DNA of 64,000 nt from an uncultured Candidatus Saccharibacteria bacterium (GCA_947253945.1 CAMYAY010000001.1:1-64000), one strand, 5' to 3'. Shown: positions 32,603-41,717, counted from the stretch's first letter. The notes: a model not told the origin generated them from the letters alone. Numbers and translations are program-made.

Positions 32603-34648
32603 ATGGATCGTAAGCAAGCTAAATTAAGGGTTGATGAATTGAGAAGCCAATTAACAAAATTGGCATATGAGTATTATGTTTTGGATAATCCATCGGTGTC
32701 AGATGCTGTCTATGACTCATTATTTGCTGAGTTAAAAAAGTTGGAAACGGAATATCCTGATTTAATTACGCCCGATTCACCAACGCAACGTATTGCAGCT
32801 CAGCCACTAAGCAAATTTGAAAAATATACACACAAGCGACGGATGATTTCGATTCTAGATTCATTTTCTGACCAAGAAGCTATGGATTGGTTTGAGCGCA
32901 TTAAGTCATATGCAACTAAGAATTTATCAGAGCGTGACTGCGCTGAGCTGGCTAAGCAGATTTTCTGGTTAGACGATAAGATGGATGGTTTGGCTTGCGC
33001 ATTACATTATGTGGATGGGATCTTGGTTCGTGCTGTGACACGTGGTGACGGGTTTGTGGGTGAGATAGTTACTTCTAACGTTAAAACAATGCCAACGGTG
33101 CCACTGCGCTTGAATGATGACCCAATATTTTGTCATGGTGAAACTGAGGTGCGAGGCGAACTAATTATGATGCGCGCCGAGTTTGAACGAATCAATCAAG
33201 AATTGGTAAAAGCAGGCGAGAAGCCATTTGCTAATCCGCGCAATTTGGCGGCTGGTACAATACGTCAATTAGACCCAAGAGTAGCGGCGTCGCGTAAAAT
33301 TGAGTTCCATGCTTATGATTTGCTGCGTGATGATGCAAGCGAAGTGCCAACTAATGAACTTGCTTATCAGAAAATGAGAGAGCTTGGGTTTAAGCTAAAT
33401 CCTGAAGCACATATTGAACATGGCTTTAATAACGCAATTGAGTATGCACATAGATTTCGTAAATCAGTGCAACCCAATTTACCATTTAATACTGATGGTT
33501 TAGTAATTAAAATTAATGACCGTAAATTATATGATGATTTGGGTATTGTTGGTAAGAATCCTCGTGGTGTACTAGCTTACAAGTATCCGGCAGAAACTGC
33601 TGCAACTAAGGTGCAAGATATCGTACTGAGCTTGGGTAGAACTGGCGCTGTGACTCCAGTGGCGGTATTTGAGCCGGTGCAGCTAGCTGGTACTACTATT
33701 CAGCATGCAACTTTGCATAACGAAGATGAAATCAAGCGTTTAGATGTGCGAGTTGGAGATACGGTTGAGATATTTAAGGCTGGTGAAATTATTCCAAAGG
33801 TTAATCGTGTAATATTGGGTTTAAGACCTACTAATAGTAAGAAGTTTGATTTTGTCGACGAGCTAAAGCGCCAGTATCCTGATTTAAAGTTTGAACGTCC
33901 TGAAGGTGAAGTGGTTTGGCGAGTTTGTAACGCTGGTGGTGTGCAGGAAATTCTGAAGCGGTCAATTGATCATTATGCTAGTCGTCAGGCGCTAGATATT
34001 GCTGGACTAGGCTCTAGCAATATTGCCGCGCTGGTTAATGCTGGCTTAATAAATGATTTGGCCGATATATATAAACTAGACAGAAATAAAGTAGTGGAAT
34101 TAGAGGGGTTTGGTAATATTTCGGCCGACAAGTTGATTTCTGCTATAAACGCCAGTAAGAAGCCTAAGTTGTCCAAATTTATTTACGCACTTGGAATACG
34201 TTATGTTGGCGTGAAAACAGCGGATGATTTAGCGACTTATTTTAGGACATTTGCCGATTTTCGACGATCAACCTATGGCCAATTGATCAATGTATCTGGC
34301 ATAGGCCGAGTAGTAGCTGAGTCTATTGCAGCTTGGTGGGCCAACGGTGACAATGTTGCCTTGGTCGATAAATTATTGCAGTTAGGCGTTACTCCGCTAG
34401 GTGCTACCACATCGGATAAGCTAAGTGGTGTAGCAGTAGTTATTACTGGTACGTTAAATTCTATGTCGCGCGAACAGGCTGCTGACCGAGTAAGGGAATT
34501 GGGCGGGAGCTTTCAGTCTTCCGTTGGGCAGTCTACTACTTATTTAGTGGCTGGTGGCAAGGTTGGTGCTAGTAAGTTGGCGGCAGCCGAAAAATATCAT
34601 ACTAAAATTATTAACGAAGAAGATTTTTTAGCGTTAATAAACGACTAA
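32603..34648 (+). CDS. ligA: NAD-dependent DNA ligase, zinc finger lost
   Basis: LigA seals nicks in replication and repair using NAD. The protein has about 681 residues. Domains are Ia (YYVLDNPSVSDAVYDSLF), adenylation with the active Lys126 in LDDKMDGLA, the OB fold (GRTGAVTPVAVFEPV), helix-hairpin-helix repeats (IAGLGSSNIAALVNAG) and a BRCT domain (VVITGTLNSMSREQAA). The zinc-finger segment between OB fold and HhH, normally four Cys, keeps only Cys442 in VVWRVCNAGG; the usual CPxCG and CPAQ pieces are replaced. I chose ATG 32603; ATG 32579 would add eight residues overlapping the previous gene. Confidence 0.95.
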   Translation: MDRKQAKLRVDELRSQLTKLAYEYYVLDNPSVSDAVYDSLFAELKKLETEYPDLITPDSPTQRIAAQPLSKFEKYTHKRRMISILDSFSDQEAMDWFERIKSYATKNLSERDCAELAKQIFWLDDKMDGLACALHYVDGILVRAVTRGDGFVGEIVTSNVKTMPTVPLRLNDDPIFCHGETEVRGELIMMRAEFERINQELVKAGEKPFANPRNLAAGTIRQLDPRVAASRKIEFHAYDLLRDDASEVPTNELAYQKMRELGFKLNPEAHIEHGFNNAIEYAHRFRKSVQPNLPFNTDGLVIKINDRKLYDDLGIVGKNPRGVLAYKYPAETAATKVQDIVLSLGRTGAVTPVAVFEPVQLAGTTIQHATLHNEDEIKRLDVRVGDTVEIFKAGEIIPKVNRVILGLRPTNSKKFDFVDELKRQYPDLKFERPEGEVVWRVCNAGGVQEILKRSIDHYASRQALDIAGLGSSNIAALVNAGLINDLADIYKLDRNKVVELEGFGNISADKLISAINASKKPKLSKFIYALGIRYVGVKTADDLATYFRTFADFRRSTYGQLINVSGIGRVVAESIAAWWANGDNVALVDKLLQLGVTPLGATTSDKLSGVAVVITGTLNSMSREQAADRVRELGGSFQSSVGQSTTYLVAGGKVGASKLAAAEKYHTKIINEEDFLALIND

Positions 34649-34689
34649 ATATTTGGTGAATTATTAGGCTTGTGCTAATATAATGGTAG

Positions 34690-34806
34690 AGCTGGTGCGT
34701 AAGGACGGGGCGATTCGTCTGAACGCAAGAAACAAAAACGCAAAAGCCCCTGGGTGGGCACGCAACAGCTACTAAACCCGCGTAAATTACGTGGGTTTAT
34801 TTTTTA
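34690..34806 (+). ncRNA. Structured noncoding RNA, unassigned
   Basis: A -10 box TATAAT (34679-34684) lies upstream, and a 13-bp terminator (34773-34799, then a T-run) ends the unit. The roughly 80-base body is closed by AGCTG-G-TGCGT (34690-34700) pairing with ACGCA-A-CAGCT (34760-34770). Inside, hairpin GGACG/CGTCT (34703-34707/34716-34720) has loop GGGCGATT whose GGGC can pair with GCCC at 34746-34749, forming an H-type pseudoknot. The A-rich linker carries AACGCAA twice. It holds no open frame of note. It does not match 4.5S, 6S, tmRNA or RNase P signatures I know. Confidence 0.65.
34773..34806 (+). terminator. Terminator of the structured RNA
   Basis: TAAACCCGCGTAA and TTACGTGGGTTTA pair (one G-T), followed by TTTTTTAT. 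Confidence 0.88.
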
Positions 34807-34826
34807 TAATTTAGCAATGGCTGTGC

Positions 34827-34832
34827 TATAAT
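34827..34832 (+). promoter_or_regulatory. -10 box of tRNA-Ala (CGC)
   Basis: TATAAT lies 9 bases before the tRNA 5' end, just after the terminator of the upstream RNA, so the two are separate transcripts. Confidence 0.6.
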
Positions 34833-34841
34833 AATTGCGAC

Positions 34842-34918
34842 GGGGTAGTAGCTCATCTGGCTAGAGCGCAGCATTCGCATTGCTGAGGTGGTCGGTTCAA
34901 GTCCGATCTACTCCACCA
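34842..34918 (+). tRNA. tRNA-Ala (CGC)
   Basis: The acceptor GGGGTAG pairs with CTACTCC, the anticodon loop TTCGCAT is in the CAGCA/TGCTG stem, the T-loop is TTCAAGT, and CCA is encoded. Confidence 0.95.
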
Positions 34919-34926
34919 AAATTATT

Positions 34927-34950
34927 GCCCTCCATTTGGAGGGCATTTTG
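34927..34950 (+). terminator. Terminator after tRNA-Ala (CGC)
   Basis: The hairpin GCCCTCC-ATTT-GGAGGGC is followed by ATTTTG. Confidence 0.85.
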
Positions 34951-34989
34951 TAAGATAAGCACATTGATAGTATAATATTATCATAAGGT

Positions 34990-37359
34990 ATGGATTATAA
35001 GGGATTAAGCGCTGCCGAAGTTAAGTCACGCATGGAGTCTGGCCGGAGTAACGTCGTCGACCAGCGTTCATCACGGTCTTTAGGCGACATCATCAAAGCT
35101 AATATTTTTACGCGGTTTAACTTTTTGATTACCGCGTTAGCGGTTGTGGTGTTACTGGCTGGCGGTGGTATTGTTAATGCGTTATTTTTTTGTGTACTAA
35201 TTGTAAATGCCGTGATCGGGGTGGCCCAAGAGTGGCGTGCCAAAAAGATTCTAGATAAAGCGGCAATTCTAGTAAAGCCACAGTCTACAGTGGTTCGCGA
35301 TGGCAGTGAGCAAATTATAGCATCGAGCGATATTGTAGTTGATGATGTAATTAAATTAAGTTTGGGCGATCAAGTGCCGGTAGACGGTGTGGTATTGTCT
35401 TCTAGTGATTTAGAGATTAATGAGAGTTTGCTGACTGGTGAATCTGATCCAGTAGTAAAAAATGCTAAGTCAAAGGTTATGTCAGGTTCGATGGTGGTAG
35501 CCGGTTCTGGCTATATTAAGGCAACTAAGGTGGGTCAAGAATCGTACTCGGCTAATTTGACGCGCAACGCGCGCCAGTATAAGACGGCAAAATCAGAAAT
35601 AGTCGATAGTACAAACCAACTTTTAAAATGGATTTCTTGGAGCTTGGTAGTGGTAGTACCAATTCTGGTTGTAGGAATATTTATTCGTCGGGATTTAACA
35701 ATTGATCATTCCAGTATTAGGGCAGTGTTAGATAGCATATCTGGTGATGGCGTAATGCGGATTATTACACCGATTGTTGGTATGATTCCTGAGGGGCTGG
35801 TACTATTGACTAGTACAGCATTTATGCTTGCGGCTGTTAAGCTAGTGCGCAATCGCGCTCTTGTCCAGCAGATGCCAGCAGTTGAAACTCTAGCTAGAGT
35901 TAATACGATATTACTAGATAAAACAGGTACTATTACGATGGGCACTATGAAATTGACGGATATTGAATTAATTACTAAAGCAGATGCTGATACGGTGAAG
36001 CGTGTTATAAAGACTATTGCTAGCCGCGCCAGCTCGCCGACGAATGATGCATTAGTAGCGGGGCTGAGGATTAAGCCAGCTGAATTTACATATGAGGTGG
36101 CGTTTAGTAGTGCGCGTAAATGGAGTGCTATGCAAATTGATAAAATTAACTATATAATGGGTGCTCCAGAAATTGTATTGGCGGAGTATCCTGATGCATT
36201 AAAGCGGGCGCAAGAAGTGGCGGCTGAGGGTAAACGTGTGTTGGCGTTGGTGAAGAGTGACTTGATCCCGCGTGCAGCAGGGGTTAATTTTAAGCGCATT
36301 AAACCGTTAGCATTGGTGGTGCTAAGTGAACAAATTCGGCCGAGTGCCAAGAAGACATTAAACTATTTTGCAAGTCAGGGTGTTGATATTAAAGTAATAT
36401 CTGGTGATTCGCCAGTGACAGTTGGCGCTGTAGCGAAATCGGTTGGTTTAGACGCCAAGACATTCGATGCCAGAAGGTTGCCGGACCCAGATATGGGCGA
36501 TATCCAGCGCGAAGAATTTATGAAGCTAATTAAGCAATATAATGTATTTGGACGCGTGCAGCCAGAGCAAAAGCGGCAGATTTGTCGCGCTTTGCAAGAT
36601 GCTGGTCAAGTAGTAGCTATGACTGGTGATGGTGTTAACGATGCGTTAGCTTTAAAGCAAGCTGATCTGGGTGTGGCTATGAATAGTGGCGCTACGGCGA
36701 CTAAGGCGGTAGCGGAGTTGGTGCTGCTTGATAGCGATTTTGCTCATTTGCCACTAGTGCTGTCTGAGGGGCGTCGCGTGATTGCTAATATTGAGCGGGT
36801 AGCTAATTTATTTATTATTAAGAATGTGTATTCTTTGGTATTGGCGTTGTTGTTTACATTTTTGCGCGAGCCGTACCCATTAATGCCAAAACATATGACA
36901 GTAATTTCTGTTTTAAGTATTGGTATGCCGGCGTTTTTCTTGGCCTTAGCGCCAAATAATAAGGTATACATTAAAGGGTTTATGAAGCGTGTCTTGAAAT
37001 TTGCTATTCCAGTGGGCGTAGTTAGCGCAATAGCTATGGTGCTAACTTATAAGTTAGCTAGGGCGTATCCAGCGTTAGACGTAGACTATTTTAGTACGGC
37101 GGTTTCGATTGTGATGATGGGACTTGGAGTACTAGTGTTGATTATTCTGGCTCAGCCAATGAAGTTATGGAAGGCTGGTTTGATTGCTATGTGTGCTGGG
37201 CTATTTGCGCTCGTACTATTATTGCCGCGGCTAAATGATGTTTTGCAGTATAAATTTAGCTGTGATCTGGTTATTCCATTATGTATCGGTTTATTTGTTG
37301 GTGTCTATATGATATCTGTAATAGCGTGGTTGACTAGGTCAAAGCGCGTCGTGGTATAA
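34990..37359 (+). CDS. P-type cation-transporting ATPase, CtpE-like
   Basis: This is an ion pump driven by a phospho-Asp cycle. The 789-residue protein has the actuator motif LLTGESDP, the membrane motif GMIPEGLVLLTS, the phosphorylation site LLDKTGTITMG, and the hinge TGDGVNDALALKQADLGVAM. About eight to ten hydrophobic segments are visible, in the usual 2+2+C-terminal layout. PEGL in the ion-binding helix, with no CPC, places it near CtpE- and MgtA-type pumps for calcium or magnesium and not among heavy-metal pumps. Specificity is an inference. A TATAAT at 34971-34976 lies 13 bases before the ATG. Confidence 0.87.
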   Translation: MDYKGLSAAEVKSRMESGRSNVVDQRSSRSLGDIIKANIFTRFNFLITALAVVVLLAGGGIVNALFFCVLIVNAVIGVAQEWRAKKILDKAAILVKPQSTVVRDGSEQIIASSDIVVDDVIKLSLGDQVPVDGVVLSSSDLEINESLLTGESDPVVKNAKSKVMSGSMVVAGSGYIKATKVGQESYSANLTRNARQYKTAKSEIVDSTNQLLKWISWSLVVVVPILVVGIFIRRDLTIDHSSIRAVLDSISGDGVMRIITPIVGMIPEGLVLLTSTAFMLAAVKLVRNRALVQQMPAVETLARVNTILLDKTGTITMGTMKLTDIELITKADADTVKRVIKTIASRASSPTNDALVAGLRIKPAEFTYEVAFSSARKWSAMQIDKINYIMGAPEIVLAEYPDALKRAQEVAAEGKRVLALVKSDLIPRAAGVNFKRIKPLALVVLSEQIRPSAKKTLNYFASQGVDIKVISGDSPVTVGAVAKSVGLDAKTFDARRLPDPDMGDIQREEFMKLIKQYNVFGRVQPEQKRQICRALQDAGQVVAMTGDGVNDALALKQADLGVAMNSGATATKAVAELVLLDSDFAHLPLVLSEGRRVIANIERVANLFIIKNVYSLVLALLFTFLREPYPLMPKHMTVISVLSIGMPAFFLALAPNNKVYIKGFMKRVLKFAIPVGVVSAIAMVLTYKLARAYPALDVDYFSTAVSIVMMGLGVLVLIILAQPMKLWKAGLIAMCAGLFALVLLLPRLNDVLQYKFSCDLVIPLCIGLFVGVYMISVIAWLTRSKRVVV

Positions 37360-37360
37360 T
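37355..37360 (+). promoter_or_regulatory. -10 box of the Mur ligase-like gene (leaderless)
   Basis: TATAAT overlaps the stop of the ATPase gene and ends 6 bases before the ATG at 37367. TTGACT lies 19 bases upstream of it. Confidence 0.65.
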
Positions 37361-37366
37361 AAGGTT

Positions 37367-38665
37367 ATGTTTGATTTTAAGCAGTATGTCAGGCGTCGTC
37401 TTGAGAAATATGTAGTGAAATATTTTAAGCGGCATCATCCAATATTGGTTGTAGTGGTTGGCGCAGTGGGAAAGACAACTACTAAGAACGCAATTGCTAC
37501 AGTGTTGGCACAGCGATTTAAAGTTCGTATGGAGCCGACAAATTTGAATAGTGAAATGTCAGTGCCGACAACTTTATTAGGCGTAAAATATCCAAAGCCA
37601 GCAGAACTAAAGACCGTTACGGCTTGGATGCGCGTGTTTAAGGCTATGCGCAATGTGATTAAGGCAAAATCTACTGTTGACGTGATCGTCCAAGAGCTAG
37701 CAACAGATAAGCCGGGCGATATTGCGGCGTTTGGCAATTATTTGCATGCAGATATTGCCGTGGTGACAGCGGTGGCTGAAGAGCATATGGAGAATTTCCC
37801 CGGTGGGTTGAATGATGTAGCGCGCGAAGAATTATCGGTTGGAAAATTTTCTAAGTCAGTATTGATTAATCAAGACGCTGTATCGCATGATTATTGGCAA
37901 TTGACGCAAAATCCAAATATTTTAACTTATGGCGTTAATGAAGGGCAATACCATTTTCGTAAAATTAGCGGCAACCCTCTGTCTGGGTATGATGTAGACA
38001 TTAGTGGCGTGGCAGCTAATGTTAAATATGTTGGTGAGTATAATATGGGTGCTGCCGTTGCCGCCGCTGCGGTTGCAATGCAGCTTAATATGACACATGA
38101 TGAAATTCAGGCTGGACTAAGTAATTTGGTTCCCGTGTCTGGTAGGATGAACCCACTTCATGGCCGTAAGGATACGATATTGCTTGATGATACATATAAT
38201 TCATCTCCAATTGCCGCCATTGCTGCTTTAAATACGCTATATCAGATTGAAGCACCACAGCGTATAGCAGTGCTTGGTTCGATGAATGAACTTGGCAATA
38301 TGTCGCCAATGGCGCACAGTCAAGTAGGTATGGCTTGTGATCCGAAAAAATTAGATATGGTTATTACGGTTGGCGATGAAGCGGCGCGTTATTTGGCGCC
38401 GGCAGCACAGAAGCGCGGTTGTCAGGTATTTAAGTTCCCCGGAGCAATTATGGCTGGTACATTTGTAAGTCAGCACATGGAACCTCATGCTGCCATATTA
38501 ATTAAAGGGTCGCAGAATGGTATTTTTACAGAGGAGACGACAAAAATGTTATTAGACGATCCGGCTGATTCGACCAAATTGGTGCGCCAAGATGATGACT
38601 GGATGTATAAGAAGCGTCTTTGGTTTGAGCACATTCGCAATGTTACATACAATGGCAATGAATAG
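37367..38665 (+). CDS. Mur ligase family protein, MurF-like, without the N-terminal domain
   Basis: This is an ATP-dependent amide ligase fold. In 432 residues the P-loop VVGAVGKTTTKNAIATVL starts near residue 30. The TNLNSEMSVPTTLLG segment and ATP-site motif LDDTYNSSPIA match MurF. A MurF would normally have an extra 80-100-residue UDP-sugar-binding domain before the P-loop, but here only a short basic helix (FDFKQYVRRRLEKYVVKYF) precedes it. Such short forms are common in CPR genomes. Its substrate may therefore not be a normal UDP-MurNAc-tripeptide. It is a single gene with its own -10 box. Confidence 0.82.
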   Translation: MFDFKQYVRRRLEKYVVKYFKRHHPILVVVVGAVGKTTTKNAIATVLAQRFKVRMEPTNLNSEMSVPTTLLGVKYPKPAELKTVTAWMRVFKAMRNVIKAKSTVDVIVQELATDKPGDIAAFGNYLHADIAVVTAVAEEHMENFPGGLNDVAREELSVGKFSKSVLINQDAVSHDYWQLTQNPNILTYGVNEGQYHFRKISGNPLSGYDVDISGVAANVKYVGEYNMGAAVAAAAVAMQLNMTHDEIQAGLSNLVPVSGRMNPLHGRKDTILLDDTYNSSPIAAIAALNTLYQIEAPQRIAVLGSMNELGNMSPMAHSQVGMACDPKKLDMVITVGDEAARYLAPAAQKRGCQVFKFPGAIMAGTFVSQHMEPHAAILIKGSQNGIFTEETTKMLLDDPADSTKLVRQDDDWMYKKRLWFEHIRNVTYNGNE

Positions 38666-38677
38666 TTGCCAGTGTGC

Positions 38678-38683
38678 TAAAAT
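38678..38683 (+). promoter_or_regulatory. -10 box of leuS (leaderless)
   Basis: TAAAAT, then AGTATC (6 bases), then the ATG at 38690. Confidence 0.65.
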
Positions 38684-38689
38684 AGTATC

Positions 38690-41134
38690 ATGAAACGATA
38701 CGAACCGGTAAAGATTGAAGCTAAGTGGCAGGATATTTGGCTTAAGGAAAAGCCATTTGCCGCTGTTGATAACAGTAATAAGAATAAGCTGTATGTGGCG
38801 GAAATGTTTCCATATCCTTCAGGTGCCGGTTTGCATGTAGGGCATGTACGTAATTTTACGATTGTTGATGTGCTTGCTCGATTCTATCGTCAGCAGGGAT
38901 TCAATGTGCTGCGCCCAATTGGCTGGGATACATTTGGCTTACCGGCAGAAAACTATGCTTTGAAGATGCATGTTTCGCCGAAGGACGTGACAGCTACTAA
39001 CATTGCTAATTTTAAAAAACAGTATCATCGCCTTGGTATGGCGGTTGATTGGACACGCGAAATTAACACATCAGATCCAAAATATTACCATTGGACACAA
39101 TGGGTGTTTACACAATTATTTAAGCACGGTTTGGCGTATCAGTCAGAGAGTTATCAGTGGTGGTGCCCAGTGGACAAGACTGTACTGGCTAATGAACAGG
39201 TAGAAGGCGGTAAATGTTGGCGTTGTCATCATGAAGTAGAGAAAAAGAAGATGCGCCAGTGGTTCTTTAAGATTACGGCGTATGCTGACGAGCTATTGGA
39301 TGGCTTAGATGATATTGATTGGCCGGAAAAAATTAAGCGCATGCAGCACAATTGGATTGGCCGTAGTAAAGGTGCTGAAGTCGAGTTTAAGATTGACGGC
39401 AGTGATAATAAAATTACTGTATTCACTACACGTCCGGATACATTGTTCGGCGCAACTTTCTTGGTACTAGCACCTGAAAACGAACTGGTTGACCGGATTG
39501 TGACTGATAGTCAGCGCGAGCAAGTCATAGAGTATATTAAATCTGCGCTTAAAAAGAGCGAAATCGAGCGTCAGGAGAACAAAGAAAAGACCGGAGTGTT
39601 TACTGGCGCCTATGCTATCAATCCTGCGACTGGTGAACGCGTGCCAATTTGGGTTGCAGATTATGTTTTGTCGGGTTACGGCACGGGTGCTGTAATGGCA
39701 GTGCCAGCACATGACGACCGTGACCATGAATTTGCAGAAAAGTTTAATTTGCCGATTCGCCAAGTGGTAGATAGCGTAGATGCAAATCAAGATGAATGTT
39801 ATTCTGGTGAAGGAACTCTGATTAATAGTGGCGATTTTGATGGCAGAGCAACTTCTGAAGCGCGCGAAGAGATTGTGGCTTGGTTGGAACAAAATGGCTT
39901 GGGTCATAGCAAAACTACATACAAAATGCGTGACTGGTTGATTTCGCGTCAGCGTTATTGGGGCTGTCCGATTCCAATTATTCATTGTCCGGATTGTGGT
40001 GATGTTGCGGTGCCAGAGAAAGATCTACCTGTATTATTACCAGAGGTAGATAGTATTGCACCAAGTGGTGATGGTCAGTCGCCACTTGCTAATGAAGCGG
40101 CATGGGTTAATACGGTTTGTCCGCAGTGTGGCGCGCCAGCAAAGCGCGAAACCGATACAATGGATGGATATGCCTGTTCGTCTTGGTATTTATTGCGCTA
40201 TTGCGACGCAAATAATGATACCCAGGCTTGGTCGCCAGACAAGGTGAATTATTGGTGCCCGCTAGACTTTTATGTCGGTGGCGACCATGCCGTGGCGCAT
40301 CTTTTGTATGTTCGCTTCTGGACCAAGTTCTTTGCCGATCAGGGTTGGGTTAACTTCCGCGAGCCGGTTAAGCGATTGCTCTACAATGGATACATTAATG
40401 CGCCGGATGGCTGCAAGATGAGTAAGAGCAAGGGGAATGTAATTGACCCACTCGATGTTATCGATAGTGGCTATGGTGCCGATACATTGCGTACATATGA
40501 GATGTTTATTGGGCCATACAATCTGGACGCTGCCTGGAGTACTACTTCAATTGGTGGAGTATACCGATTTATTAATCGTGTTTGGAATTTAGTGCAAGAG
40601 TATGCTAGTGCCGATAAAGTTACCTTAAATGATAAAAATGCATTTGAAGTATTGCGTTTGCGTCATGCGGCAGCTAAGAAAGTTACGGAAGATATTACGA
40701 ATGCGCAGTTTAACACAGCTGTAGCGGCTATTATGGAGTATCTAAATGGACTAGGTAAATTGCGTGACAATGGGTTTGATGACCAATATTGGCTGGATGC
40801 TCTGACGGTTTTGTGCCAATTACTATCGCCGTTTGCGCCTCATGTGGCTAGCGAAATGTTGACCGAATTACATGGTGACAAGGCTCGACTTGAGCAGATG
40901 GATTGGCCACGCTGGGACGAGAAATATCTTGTAGATGATACAATGCATATCGCGGTTCAGGTTAATGGCAAGCTACGTGGTGATTTAACTATCGACAAGA
41001 CTGCAACCAAGGAACAAGTTGAGGCGGCGGCGCGATCAATCGAAAATGTAGTACGGTTTGTTGGCGAACAAGAGCCAGCAAAAATAATCTATGTGCCAGG
41101 CAAGATTGTCAATATTGTAGTTAAAAATAGCTAA
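38690..41134 (+). CDS. leuS: Leucyl-tRNA synthetase
   Basis: This class I synthetase charges the several tRNA-Leu genes found in this window. The 814-residue protein has the HIGH box as PYPSGAGLHVGH (about 43-54), a zinc module with CPVDKTVLANEQ and CWRCHHE (about 161-184), and a CP1 editing domain (TTRPDTLFGATF, AVPAHDDRDHEFA). The DWLISRQRYWGCPIP motif and the KMSKS box in GCKMSKSKGN follow. The length and layout match bacterial LeuRS. Confidence 0.97.
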   Translation: MKRYEPVKIEAKWQDIWLKEKPFAAVDNSNKNKLYVAEMFPYPSGAGLHVGHVRNFTIVDVLARFYRQQGFNVLRPIGWDTFGLPAENYALKMHVSPKDVTATNIANFKKQYHRLGMAVDWTREINTSDPKYYHWTQWVFTQLFKHGLAYQSESYQWWCPVDKTVLANEQVEGGKCWRCHHEVEKKKMRQWFFKITAYADELLDGLDDIDWPEKIKRMQHNWIGRSKGAEVEFKIDGSDNKITVFTTRPDTLFGATFLVLAPENELVDRIVTDSQREQVIEYIKSALKKSEIERQENKEKTGVFTGAYAINPATGERVPIWVADYVLSGYGTGAVMAVPAHDDRDHEFAEKFNLPIRQVVDSVDANQDECYSGEGTLINSGDFDGRATSEAREEIVAWLEQNGLGHSKTTYKMRDWLISRQRYWGCPIPIIHCPDCGDVAVPEKDLPVLLPEVDSIAPSGDGQSPLANEAAWVNTVCPQCGAPAKRETDTMDGYACSSWYLLRYCDANNDTQAWSPDKVNYWCPLDFYVGGDHAVAHLLYVRFWTKFFADQGWVNFREPVKRLLYNGYINAPDGCKMSKSKGNVIDPLDVIDSGYGADTLRTYEMFIGPYNLDAAWSTTSIGGVYRFINRVWNLVQEYASADKVTLNDKNAFEVLRLRHAAAKKVTEDITNAQFNTAVAAIMEYLNGLGKLRDNGFDDQYWLDALTVLCQLLSPFAPHVASEMLTELHGDKARLEQMDWPRWDEKYLVDDTMHIAVQVNGKLRGDLTIDKTATKEQVEAAARSIENVVRFVGEQEPAKIIYVPGKIVNIVVKNS

Positions 41135-41138
41135 TTTA

Positions 41139-41190
41139 AATAGCCAAAGTACGGGGTGTTATAGACACTACGCGTAGTTTTGGCTATTTT
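41139..41190. terminator. Bidirectional terminator between leuS and the LysM gene
   Basis: AATAGCCAAA (41139-41148) pairs with TTTGGCTATT (41179-41188), followed by TTAG; A-rich sequence on the other side. The loop contains the palindrome CTACGCGTAG. Confidence 0.65.
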
Positions 41191-41202
41191 AGTATGGTAA
41201 TT

Positions 41203-41682
41203 TTATTTGTCGCTGTTCTGCAATCTAATGTCGGTCGGCAGCGCGTGATTATTGACATATGACTGCGGGTCGTTGATGCCATCGTCGTCCGGCAATTTTA
41301 TTTTAGTATCAACAACGAAGCCATCTAGATTGTTAGCCTTGATAATTGAGTCTACAATTTGGGAATTACTATTGTCTTGCAAATTGACATTGTCATGCTG
41401 TAAATCGTCTGCTAGTTCGGACAATGTGTCGCCATAGCGTACGGTATACTCTATGGTATGATTTGACCCGAGCTCTTTATAAGACAACACCTTCTCTTTA
41501 GCTGGAGTAGGCTCTTTGGGAAATGGCTCGTCGTGATGTGTTAAATCGCCGATTATATTGCCTAGTTCACATAGCGCAATGGTTGTGGCTAATGTACCAA
41601 CTGCAAGTTTTTGGTAATAGCGCCGGTCAGATTCGATTGCTGTATTGTAGTTTTTGTTTTGATGACTATATTCGCTAATCAT
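41203..41682 (-). CDS. Membrane-anchored single-LysM protein
   Basis: The 159-residue protein has a cytoplasmic N-terminus, one hydrophobic segment (about 26-45, LAVGTLATTIALCELGNIIG) and a Pro/Glu/Lys linker. The LysM domain (about 77-131) opens with YTVRYGDTLSELADDL and closes with VVDTKIKLPDD. It presumably binds peptidoglycan or another N-acetylglucosamine polymer outside the cell. The end of the LysM runs into DDDGIND, similar to the acidic Asp-rich loop in the membrane protein at 2426. A consensus promoter makes it leaderless. Confidence 0.82.
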   Translation of the reverse strand: MISEYSHQNKNYNTAIESDRRYYQKLAVGTLATTIALCELGNIIGDLTHHDEPFPKEPTPAKEKVLSYKELGSNHTIEYTVRYGDTLSELADDLQHDNVNLQDNSNSQIVDSIIKANNLDGFVVDTKIKLPDDDGINDPQSYVNNHALPTDIRLQNSDK

Positions 41683-41688
41683 ACCTAT

Positions 41689-41717
41689 ATATTAACATAA
41701 ACGCTTATATATGTCAA
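41689..41717 (-). promoter_or_regulatory. Promoter of the LysM gene (leaderless)
   Basis: On the minus strand, TTGACA (41717-41712), a 17-base spacer, TAATAT (41694-41689), then 6 bases to the ATG at 41682. Confidence 0.82.

Noticed and set aside
34686..34770. Possible c-di-GMP riboswitch, because of ACGCAAAAGCC
   Set aside because: The other conserved segments (GGUCACGCACAGGGCAAACC-type 5' half and the tetraloop helix) are missing, and no gene is controlled in cis.
34703..34770. Possible pistol ribozyme, because a hairpin loop GGGC pairs with a later GCCC
   Set aside because: Linker lengths and the conserved bases around the cleavage site do not fit.
39467..39985. 172-codon minus-strand frame opposite leuS
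   Set aside because: Antisense of the LeuRS editing domain, with no promoter or known domain.
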